From Scylla paramamosain (lineage: Eukaryota > Arthropoda > Malacostraca > Decapoda > Portunidae), in NCBI RefSeq assembly GCF_035594125.1, contig NC_087163.1, positions 11,442,001-11,506,000 of the forward strand: a stretch of DNA of 64,000 nucleotides. The letters run 5' to 3'. Positions within the stretch are counted from its first letter, which is position 1. Every line of letters begins with the position of its first letter. The position numbers and the translations under genes are program-made. The notes below the pieces were generated by a model that saw only the letters and a list, made by a program, of their open reading frames with translations, did not search any database and had not been told where the DNA came from. Positions 45,301-56,100 of the stretch are shown here, in pieces.

Positions 45301-46848
45301 TTTTTATTCATCTTCATAGGTACCGAGATGCTAAAACTCTGCCAAAATTCAGGGAAATTATATGAAAAAAGAACATTATGAAAAAGAGTTAATTTTAGCT
45401 TTTTTTCGGACTGTTATGTACCAAACCCTAAAGTGCATGCAAAGCCACCTATATGGGGAAATTAAACGACCTTACCAGAAACCTGTCTTTTGTGTTTTTT
45501 TCAGCATGTTAGCCACCAAAACGATAAATAATATGGAATCACTCAATGTCGGAATCCATCACAAAAATTACTGAAAAAGTGTCTTTTCAGTGTTTTACGT
45601 AGAAAAACGCTAAATTGGATGCAAGCCAACGAATATGGAGAAATAGAATAACATTACCAAAAAGGTATATTTTGAGTGTTTTTGAGCTTCTTACCTTCAA
45701 AAAACGCGAAAATTGATGGAAAGCACTCTATATTGGGATACAAAAGGACATTACGAGAAACGTGTATAATGAGTGTTTTATAGTTTCACAAGAGCCACAA
45801 GGCAAAAATCGCAAAACGCGGTGTATATGGAGAAGTTTCTTAGATACAAAAAAAGCTGAAACTCAGAAATAACACTCTTAATTAAGAATACAGAAAAACC
45901 TTACGAAATGCATGTATTTTGAGTGCTTTTCACATTCTTAGTTACCAAAACCAAAAATTGCATGCGAAACTAGCTTTATGTGGGAAAAAAATGACATTAC
46001 CAAAAAAGTATCTTTTGAGTGTTTTTGAGCGTGATAGGCACTAAAGCACTAAAAAGGAGGGCAATCACATTATATGAGAATAAAACCAACTTTTACCAAG
46101 AACCTGCCTTTACGTGTTTTTGAGCTTCTTACATACCAAAACGCTAAAACGCTTGCAAAACACCCTTTATGGAGAAATAGAATAACATTACCAGAAACAT
46201 GTATTTTGAGTGTTTTTGATCATGTTACCTATAAAAATGCCTAAATACATGCAAAGAACCCTATGTTTGGAAAATGAAAGGATATTACGAAAATCGTGTA
46301 TTATGAGTGTTTTTAAGTTCCTCAAGTACCAAAAAGCTAAACCCAGAAATAACTTTTTATAGAGAGAAAAAAAATTTGTTATTCATCTTCATAGGTACCG
46401 AGATGCCAAAATTCTGGCAAAATTCATGGAAATTTTGTAAAAAAAAATCATTATAAAAAAAAATAATTTTAGCTTTTTTCAGGAGTTATGTACAAACTCT
46501 CAAGTGCATGCAAATCCACCTATATGGGGAAATTTCACGACTTTACCAGAAACCTGTCTTTTGAGTGTTTTTCAGCAATCTGAACAATATTATTTAAAAC
46601 GTGTCTTTTCAGTGATTTACGTAGAAAAACGCTAAAACGGATGCAAACCAACCAATATGAAGAAAAAGAATAACATTACAAAAAAGATATATTTTGATGT
46701 GTTTTTGAGCTTGTTACCTACAAAAAATGCAAAAATTGATGGAAAGCACTTTATATTGGTAAAGAAGAGGACATTACGAGAAACGTGTATGAGTGTTTTA
46801 TTGTTTGACAAGAACCACAAGGTAAAATACTCAAAAACTCGTGTACAT
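39309..46848 (+). repeat. Higher-order repeat satellite array 2
   Basis: Same twelve-monomer order as array 1, forward. A well-preserved unit runs from 43816 to 44911 (1,096 bp), the next from 44912 to about 46009 (1,098 bp). In the first, M1 is 43816-43914, M2 43915-44006 and M3 44007-44103. A shortened unit lies at about 42390-42410, where a unit is joined out of order. A 67-bp inverted piece sits at 39671-39737. The last 500 bp carry the variant with GTGTATGAGTGTTTTAT, also found near 23450 and 61770. Confidence 0.9.
39671..39737 (-). repeat. Inverted block remnant (second)
   Basis: Same left junction as at 20524 (GTGTTTTTGACACGCATTT) but cut to the reversed M11 piece ending TTTCAGCATTTACAC, after which forward M2 sequence follows. 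Confidence 0.8.
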
Positions 46849-48225
46849 CTGCTTATCTAAAGTTTTTGAATCTATCCTCAACAGGAAGATTCTTAAACAT
46901 CTATCACTTCACAACCTTCTATCTGATCGCCAGTATGGGTTCCGTCAAGGACGCTCTACTGGTGATCTTCTGGCTTTCCTTACTGAGTCTTGGTCATCCT
47001 CTTTTAGAGACTTTGGTGAAACTTTTGCTGTTGCCTTGGACATATCAAAAGCCTTTGATAGAGTCTGGCACAAAGCTTTGATTTCCAAACTACCCTCCTA
47101 CGGTTTCTATCCTTCTCTCTGTAACTTCATCTCAAGTTTCCTTTCTGACCGTTCTATTGCTGCTGTGGTAGACGGTCACTGTTCTTCTCCTAAATCTATT
47201 AACTGTGGTGTTCCTCAGGGTTCTGTCCTGTCACCCACTCTCTTCTTATTATTCATTAATGATCTTCTAAACCAAACTTCTTGTCCTATCCACTCCTATG
47301 CTGATGATACCACCCTGCACTTTTCCACGTCTTTTCATAGACGTCCAACCCTTCAGGAGGTAAACATATCACGCAGGGAAGCCACAGAACGCCTGACTTC
47401 TGATCTTTCTAAAATTTCTGATTGGGGCAGAGCAAACTTGGTATTGTTCAATGCCTCAAAAACTCAATTCCTCCATCTATCAACTCGACACAATCTTCCA
47501 GACAACTATCCCCTCTTCTTCAATGACACTCAACTGTCCCCCTCTTCTACACTGAACATCCTCGGTCTGTCCTTTACTTATAATCTGAACTGGAAACTTC
47601 ACATCTCATCTCTAGCTAAAACGGCTTCTATGAAGTTAGGTGTTCTGAGACGTCTCCGCCAGTTTTTCTCACCCCCCCAGCTGCTAACTCTGTACAAGGG
47701 CCTTATCCGTCCATGTATGGAGTATGCTTCACATGTCTGGGGGGGTTCCACTCATACTGCTGTTCTAGACAGGGTGGAATCAAAAGCTTTTCGTCTCATC
47801 AACTCCTCTCCTCTAACTGACTGTCTTCAGCCTCTCTCTCACCGCCGCAATGTTGCATCTCTTGCTGTCTTCTACCGCTATTTTCATGCTAACTGCTCTT
47901 CTGATCTTGCTAACTGCATGCCTCCCCTCCTTCCGCGGCCTCGCTGCACAAGACTTTCTTTTTTCTCTCACTCCTATTCTGTCCACCTCTCTAACGCAAG
48001 AGTTAACCAGTATTCTCAATCATTCATCCCTTTCTCTGGTAAACTCTGGAACTCCTTGCCTGCTTCTGTATTTCCACCTTCCTATGACTTGAATTCCTTC
48101 AAGAGGGAGGTTTCAACACACTTATCCACCAATTTTTGACCACTGCTTTGACCCTTTTAGGGACTGGCATTTCAGTGGGCATTTTTTTTATTAGATTTTT
48201 GTTGCCCTTGGCCAGTATCCTTCCT

Positions 48226-48257
<32 letters not shown>
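46849..48257 (+). mobile_element. Jockey-type LINE copy B, 5'-truncated
   Basis: Same family as copy A, about 1.4 kb, beginning within the RT domain and ending with a poly-A tail (48230-48257). It interrupts satellite whose empty-site form (GTGTACATAAAGAAG, seen near 23490 and 24615) shows that the target was cut at TACAT; ACAT is present on both sides (46845-46848 and 48257-48260), a short target duplication. The coding part is unbroken, so it is younger than copy A. Confidence 0.9.
46852..48139 (+). CDS. LINE reverse transcriptase C-terminal fragment (copy B, intact frame)
   Basis: Frame open from the insertion edge to a stop at 48137-48139, about 428 codons of element sequence. Blocks in order: [41 protein letters not shown] (first catalytic Asp), [34 protein letters not shown] (catalytic DD), then the thumb and C-terminal region [44 protein letters not shown] and the end [11 protein letters not shown]. 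It lacks the endonuclease and RT N-terminus, and the first four codons of the open frame are satellite-derived, so it cannot retrotranspose. It serves as the unedited reference for copy C. Confidence 0.9.
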
Positions 48258-51200
48258 CATAAAGAAGTTCTTACATACCAAAAAGCTGAAACTCATTAAT
48301 AACACTTTTAATTTTGAAACAGAAATACCTTACCAAATGTGTGTATTAGAAAAGTTTCTTACATACCAAAATGCTGAAACTCATGAATAACACTTTTAAT
48401 TAAGAAATAGAACAACCTTACTAAACCCTGTGTTTTGAGTTTTTTTTTCACATTCTTAGTTAGCAAAACCCCAAATTCCATGCAAAACTAGCTTTATGTG
48501 GGAAAAAAAAAATGATATTACCAGAAAAGTGTCTTTTGAGAGTTTTTGAGCGTGTTAGGCAATAAAGCACTAAAAAGCAGGGGAATCACATTACATGGGA
48601 ATAATAACAACTTTTACCAAGAACTTCCCTTTAAGTGTTTTTGAGCTCATTACATACCAAAACGCTAAAACGCATGCAAAACACCTTTTATGGAGGAAGA
48701 AAATAAAATTACCAAAAACATATATTTTGAGTGTTTTTGATCATGTTATCTATAAAAACGCTTAAATACATGCAAAAAACCTTATGTAAACATAAGAAAC
48801 ATAAGAAACATAAGAAACGAAAGGACATTTTGAGAAATGTGTATTATAAGTGTTTTTAAGTTCCTTAAGTACCAAAAAGCTAAAACCCACAAATAACACT
48901 CTTTATTTAGAAAAAAAAGTAAGAAAATAAAAAAATAGGATTTTTTTTTTTTTTTTGTTATTCATCTTCATAGGTACCGAGATGCCAAAATTCTGGGAAA
49001 ATTCAGGACTATTATATGTTAAAAAAAAATTATCAAAAAAGTAAATTTTAGCTTTTTTTTCGGACTGTTATGTACCAAACCCTAAAGTGCATCCAAAGAC
49101 TCCTATATGAGGAAATTAAACGACCTTACCAGAAATCTGTTTTTTGAGTGTTTTTCAGCATGTTAGGCACCAAAACGATAAATAATAAGGAACTCACTCT
49201 ATATGAGAATCCAAAACAAAATTACTGAAAACGTGTTTTTTCTTTCTTTTACGTAGAAAAACGCGAAAACGGATGCAAACCTACCAATATCAAGAAAAAG
49301 AAAAACATTACCAAAAAGGTATATTTTGAGTGTTTTTGAGCTTGTTACCTACAAAAAACGCGAAAATTGATGCAAAGCACTCTATATTAAAAAACAAAAG
49401 GACTTTGCAAGAAAAGTGTATAATGAGTTTTTATAGTTCAAAAGAACCAAAAGGCTAAAAACACAAAAACTCGTGTATATGGAGAAGGTTCCTAGACACC
49501 AAAATGCTGAAACTCATGAATAACACTCTTAATTGAGAAATAGAACAACCTTACTAAATGCGTGTATTTTGAGTGCTTTTCACATTCTTAGTTACCAAAA
49601 CCCCAAATTGCATGCGAAACCACCTTTATGTGAGAAAAAAAATGACATTACCAGAAAAGTGTCTTTTATGTGTTTTTGAGCATGATAGGGAATAAAGCAC
49701 TAAAAAGCAGGGCAATCATATTACATTGGAATAACACCAATGCCTTTAAGTGTTTTTGAGGTCCTTATATACCAAACCGCTAAAACGCATACAAAAACAA
49801 ACTTTATGGAGAAACAGAACAACATTACCAAAAACATGTATTTTTAGTGTTTTTGATATTGTTATCTATAATAACGCTTAATTACATGCAAAGAACATTA
49901 TGTTTGGGAAACAAAAGCATATTACGAGAAACGTGTATTATGAGTGTTTTTTTAAGTTCCTTAAGTACCAAAAAGCTAAAACCCACCAATAACACTTTAT
50001 TTAGAAAATAAAAAAAATAAAATAAAAATATAAAAAAATAGGAATTTTTTTTTTTTTTTTGATATTCATATTCATAGGTACCGAGATGCCAAAATTCTGG
50101 GAAAATTCAGGGCAATCATATGATAAAAGAGTTTTATCAAAAAAGTTAATTTCCGTTTTTTTTTTTTATCGGACTGTTATGTACCAAACCTTAAAGTGCA
50201 TGCAAAGACTCCTATATGAGGAAATTAAACGACCTTACAAGAAATATGTGTTTTGAGTGTTTTTTTAGCATGTTAGGCACCAAAACGATAAATAATAAAG
50301 AACTCACCCTATATGGGAATCCAAAAAAAAGCTACTGAAAACGTGTCTTCTCAGTGTTTTACGTAGAAAAACTCTAAAACGGATGCAAAGCAACCAATAT
50401 CAAGAAATAGAAAAACGTTACTAAAAAGGTATATTTTGAGTGTTTTTGAGCATGTTACCTACAAAAAACGCGAAAATTGATGCAAAGCACTCTATATTGG
50501 GAAAGAAAAGGACATTGCAAGAAAAGTGTATAATGAGTGTTTTATAGTTCAAAAGAACCGCAAGGCAAAAAACACAAAATCTCGTGTATATGGAGAGGTT
50601 TCCTAGATACAAAAATGCTAAAACTCATGAATAACATTCCTAATTGAGAAACAGAACAGCCTTAATAAATGCATGTATTTTGATTGCTTTTCACATTCTT
50701 ATCAAAACCCAAAATTGCATGCGAAAATAGATTTGTGGGAAAAAAAGAACACTTTACCAGAAAAGTGTCTTTTGAGTGTTTTTTAGAGTGATAGAAAATA
50801 AAGCACTAAAAAGGAGGACAATCACATTACATTGGAGGAAAACGAATTTTTACCAAGAACTTGCATTTATGTGTTTTTGAGCTCCTTATATACCAAAACA
50901 CTAAAACGCATGCAAAACACTCTTTATGGTGAAACAGAATAACATTACCAAAAACATGTATTTTGAGTGTTTTTGATCATGTTACCAATAAAAACGCTTA
51001 AATAAATGCAAAGAACATTATTTTTGGGAAACGAAAGGAGATTACGAGAAACGAGTATTATGAATGTTTTTTAAGTTCATTAATTACCAAAAAGCTAAAA
51101 GCCACAAATAACTCTTTATTGAGAAACAATAAATAAATAAATAAAAAATACAATATTTTTTTTCTTTCTTATTCATCTTCACAGGTACCGAAATGCCAAA

Positions 51201-52462
51201 ATTCGGGCAAATTTCAGAAAATTATGTGAAATAAAAACATTATCAAAAAAGTTAAATTTAGCTTCTTTTTTTTTTTCGAACTGTTATGTACCAAACCCCT
51301 AAAGTGCATGCAAAGCCACCTATATGGGGAAATTAAACGTGTTTGCCAGAAAACTGTCTTATGAGTGTTTTTCAGCATGTTAGGAACCAACATGATAAAA
51401 CCCAAGGAAGTCAATCTATATGGGAATCCAAAACAAAATTACTGAAAATGTGTCTTTTCGGTGTTTTACGTACAAAACGCTAAAACGGATGCAAACTAAT
51501 GAAAATGAAGAAATAGAATAACATTAACAAAAAGGTATATTTTGAGTGTTTTTGAAATTGTTACCTACAAAAAACGCGAAAATGGATGGAAAGCACTCTA
51601 TATTGGGAAGCAAAAGGCATCAAAAAGCATGTTAGGCACCAAAACGATAAATAATATGAAAGTCACTCTATATGGAAATCCAAAACGAAATTACTGGAAA
51701 CGTGTCTTTTAAAAGATTTACGTAGAAAAACGCTAAAACGGAGGCAAACCAACCAATATGAAGGAATAGAATAACATTACCAAAAAAGTATATTTTGTGT
51801 GTTTTTGAGCTTGTTACATAAAAAGAAACTCGAAAATGGATACAAAGCACTCTATATAAGGAAAAAAAAGGACATAATGAGAAACGTGTATAATGAGTGT
51901 TTTATAGTTCACCAGAATCACAAGGCAAAAAACGCAAAAATTCGACTGTATGGAGAAGTTTCTAAGATACCAAAATACTGAAACTCATGAACACTCTTAA
52001 TCAAGAAACAGAACAATCTTACTAAATGCGTGTATTTTGAGTGTTTTTTTACATTCTTAGTTACCAAAACCCCAAATTCCATGCGAAACTAGCTTTATGT
52101 GGGAAAAAAATGACATTACCAGAAAAGTGTCTTTGAGTGTGTTAGGCAATAAAGCACTAAAAAGCAGGGCAATCACATTACATGGGAATAAAACCAACTT
52201 TTACGAAGAACTTGCCTTTTAGTGTTTTTGACACGCATTTAGTATGTTTGGTCTGTTTCTCAATTAAGAGTGTTATTCATGAGTTTCAGCATTTACACGA
52301 GTTTTTGCGTTTTTTGCCTTGTGGATTTTTTGAATTATAAAACATTCAATTTACATTTTTCTCGCAATGTTTTCTACGTAAAACACTGAGAAGACACGTT
52401 TTCAGTAATTTTCTTTTGGATTCCCACATAGAGTGAGTTCCTTATTATTTATCGTTTTGGTG
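48258..52462 (+). repeat. Higher-order repeat satellite array 3
   Basis: Forward HOR units in the usual order. Near 48788 a 9-bp repeat (ATAAGAAAC three times) interrupts M3. The part from about 50830 to 52462 corresponds unit by unit to 19100-20900 of array 1, offset near 31.72 kb, including the diagnostic M9-to-M7 deletion at 51610-51625 (also at 19893-19905). Confidence 0.88.
52231..52462 (-). repeat. Inverted block (third), interrupted by LINE copy C
   Basis: Same left junction and same CATTTACACGAG deletion as the block at 20524. It lacks the M9 part (CTCGCAATG joins TTTTCTACGTAAAACAC) and is cut at TTTTGGTGCCT by the LINE. Confidence 0.85.
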
Positions 52463-53197
52463 CCTCTTCTTCAGTGACACTCGGCTGTCACCCTCTTCTG
52501 CGTTGGGCGTCCTCGGTCTGTCTTTTGCTTGTGGTCTGAACTGGAAACTTCGCATCTCATCTCTAGCTAAGGCAGCTTCTGTGAAGTTGGGTGTTCTGAG
52601 ACGTCTCCGCCAGTTTCTCTCGCCCCCCCAGCTGCTGGCTCTGTGCAGGGGCCTTGTCCGTCCATGTATGGAGTGTGCTTCGCGTGTCTGGGGGGGTTCC
52701 ACTCGTGCTGCTCTTCTGGGCGGGGTGGAATCAAGGGCTTTTCGTCTCATCAACTCCTCTCCTCTAGCTGGCTGTCTTCGGCCCCTCTCTCACCGCCGCG
52801 GTGTTGCGTGTGTAGCTGTCTTCTGCCGCTGTTTTCGTGCCAGCTGCTCTTCTGATCTTGCTGGCTGCATGCCTCCCCTCCTTCCGCGGCCTCGCTGCGC
52901 GGGACTTTCTTCTTTCTCTCACCCCTGTTCTGTCCACCTCTCTGGCGCAAGAGTTGACCAGTGTTCTCAATCGTTCGTCCCTTTCTCTGGTGAGCTCTGG
53001 AGCTCCCTGCCTTCTTCTGTGTTTCCACCTTCCTGTGACTTGAATTCCTTCAAGAGGGAGGTTTCGGGACACTTGTCCACCAATTTTTGACCACTGCTTT
53101 GACCCTTTTGTGGGACTGGCGTTTCAGTGGGCATTTTTTTTTATTGGATTTTTGTTGCCCTTGGGTGGTGTCCTTCTTACATAAAAAAAAAAAAAAA
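52463..53197 (+). mobile_element. Jockey-type LINE copy C, A-to-G hypermutated
   Basis: About 735 bp from the 3' end of the same LINE as copies A and B, 5'-truncated at CTTCTTCAGTGACAC with a 3-bp overlap (CCT) with the target, ending in a poly-A run (53183-53197). It differs from A and B mostly by A-to-G changes on the sense strand, spread over the whole length including the 3' UTR (ATTGGATTTTTG where A and B have ATTAGATTTTTG). The left flank is reversed M7 satellite and the right flank forward M8, so no target duplication is visible and the insertion coincides with a rearrangement. Confidence 0.9.
52503..53090 (+). pseudogene. Hypermutated LINE RT C-terminal fragment (copy C)
   Basis: Frame of 195 codons, collinear with the C-terminus of the copy B protein, from the NILGLSF block to LSTNF. 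The replacements follow A-to-G change: Thr to Ala, Met to Val, Tyr to Cys, Asn to Ser/Gly/Asp, His to Arg, Lys to Arg/Gly, Ile to Val. Examples are [16 protein letters not shown] becoming CMECASRVWGGSTRAA, and [13 protein letters not shown] becoming FVPFSGELWSSLP. The catalytic palm is absent because of 5' truncation. The frame is open because A-to-G changes cannot create a stop codon, not because of selection. Confidence 0.9.
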
Positions 53198-56100
53198 CAT
53201 CCAATATGAAGAAATAGAATAACATTACCAAAAAGATATTTTTTGAGTGTTTTTGAACTTGTTACCTACAAAAAATGCAAAAATGGATGTAAAGCACTCT
53301 ATATTAGGAAACAAAAGGACATTACGAGAAACGTGTATAATGAGTGTTTTATAGTTTTAAAAGAACCACAAGGCAATAAACGTAAAAACTCGTGTATATA
53401 GAGAAATTTTTACATACCAAAATGATGAAACGCATGAATAACACTTTTAAACAGAACAGAACTACCTTACTACCTTAAACAGAACTACCTTACCAAATTG
53501 TGTATTTTAAGTGTTTTTCACATTCTTAGTCACAAAAATGCCAAATAACATGCGAAGCTAGCTTCATTTGGGAAAAAAATGACATTACCAGAAAAGTGTC
53601 TTTTGAGTGTTTTTGAGCGTGATATGCAACAAAGCACTAAAAAGCAGAACGATCACATTACATGAGAATAAAACCAATTTGTACGAAGAATTTGCCTTTA
53701 AGTGTTTTTTAACCCCTTATATACCAAACCGCTAAAACGCATGAAAAACAAACTTTATGGAGAAACAGAATAACATTACCAAAACATGTATTTTGAGTGT
53801 TTTTGATCATGTTATCTATAAAAACGCTTAAGTACATGCAAAGAACATTATGTTTGGGAAACAAAAGGACATTACGAGAAACGTGTATTATGAATGTTTT
53901 TATAAGTTCGTTAAGTACCAAAAAGCTAAAACTCACAAATAACACTCTTTATTTAGAAAATAAAAAAATAAAAAAATAAAATAAATAGGATTTTTTTTTT
54001 GTTATTCATCTTCATAGGTACCGAGATGCCAAAATTCTGGAAAAATTCAGGGCAATTATGTGATAAAAGAATATTATCAAAAAAGTTAATTTCAGCTTTT
54101 TTTTTTTGGATTGTTATGTACCAAACCATAAAGTGCATGCAAAGCCTCCAATATGAGGAAATTAAACGACCTTACCAGAAATCTGTGTTTTGTGTGATTA
54201 TTTAGCATGTTAGGCACCAAAACGATAAATAATAAGGATCTCACTCTATATGGGAATCCAAAACAAAGTTACTAAAAACGTGTCTTCTCAGTGTTTTACG
54301 TAGAAAAACGTTAAAACGGATGCAAACTAACCAATATCAATAAATAGAAAAACGTTACCAAAAATGTATATTTTGAGTGTTTTTGAGCTTTTTACCTACA
54401 AAAACGCGAAAATTGATGCAAACCACTCTATATTGGGAAAGAAAAGGACATTGCAAGAAAAGTGTATAATGAGTGTTTTATAGTTCAAAAGGACCACAAA
54501 GCAAACAACGCAAAAACTCGTCTATATGGAGAGATTTCCTACACACCAAAATGCTGAAACTCATGAATAACACTCTTAATTGAGAAACAGAACAACCTTA
54601 CTAAATGCGTGTATTTTGAGTGCTTTCCACACTCTTAGATACCAAAAACCCCAAATTACATGCGAAAATAATTTTTTGGGGAAAAAAATGACTTTACCAG
54701 AAAATTATCTTTTGAATGTTTTAAAACGTGATAGGTAATAAAGTACTCAAAAGCAGGACAATCACATTATATTGGAATAAAACCATTTTTTACCAAGAAC
54801 TTGCCTTTAAGTGTTTTCGAGCTCCTTTTATACAAACTGCTAAAACGCTTGCAAAACACACTTTATGGAGAAACAGAATAACATTACCAAAACCTTGTAT
54901 TTTGAGTGTTTTTGATCACGTTATCTATAAAAACGCCTAAATACATGCAAAGAACCTTATGTTTGGGAAACGAAAGGACATTACGAGAAACGTGTATTAT
55001 GAGTGTTTTTAATAACCTTAAGTACCAAAAAGGTAAATCCCACAAATAACACTCTTTATTGAGAAAAAATAAATAAATAAATAAAAAATAAAAGAAATGG
55101 GATTTTTAAAATTTTTTTTATTTATCTTCATAGGTACCAAAATGCCAAAATTCTGGGAAAATTCAGGGCAATTATATGATGAAAGAATATTACCAAAAAA
55201 GTTAATTTTAGCTTTTTTATATACCAAACCTTAAAGTGCATACAAAGCCTCCTATATAAGGAAATTAAACCACCTTATCAGAAATCTCTCTTTTGAGTGT
55301 TGTTCAGCATCTTAGGCACCAAAACAATAAATAATAAGGAACTCACTCTATATGGGAATTCAAAACAAAATTACTGGAAACGTGTCTTCTCAGTGTTTTA
55401 CGTAGAAAAACGCTAACACGGATGCAAACAAACCAATATAAAGAAATAGAAAAACATTACCAAAAAAGTATATTTTGAGTGTTTTTGAGCTTTTTACCTA
55501 TAAAAAACACGAAAATTGATGCAAAGCACTCTATAATGGGAAAGAAAGGGACATTGCATGAAAAGTGTATAATGAGTGTTTTACTCGTATAGTTCAAAAG
55601 AACCATAAGGCAAAAAATGCAAAAGCTAGTGTATATGAAGAAGTTTCGTAGATACCAAAATGCTGAAACTCATGAACAACACTCTTAATTGAGAAACAGA
55701 ACAATCTTACTAAATGTGTGTATTTTGAGTGCTTTTTTACATTCTTAGTTACCAAAACCCCAAATTGCATGCGAAACCAGCTTTATGTGGGAAAAAAATG
55801 ACATTACCAGAAAAATATCTTTTGAGTGTTTTTGAGCGTGTTAGGCAAAGAAGCACTGAAAAGCAGGGCAATCACATTACATTGGAATAAATCCAATTTT
55901 TAATAAGAACTTGCCTTTAAGTGTTTTGAGCTCCTTATATACCAAAACACTAAAACGCATGCAAAATACACTTTATGATGAAACAGAATAACATTACCAA
56001 AAACATGTATTTTCAGTGTTTTTGATCATGTAACCAATAAAAACGCTTAAATACATGCAAAGAACCCTATTTTTGGGAAATGAAAGGACATTACGAAAAA

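Noticed and set aside
52503..53090. Copy C as a conserved, selected RT gene because its frame is open
   Set aside because: It lacks the catalytic palm, and A-to-G changes cannot create stops; cysteine/arginine/glycine replacements at many conserved positions argue against selection.
52463..53197. APOBEC-type or CpG-decay explanation for copy C
   Set aside because: Those processes give C-to-T/G-to-A changes; the observed excess is the opposite direction, A-to-G on the sense strand.
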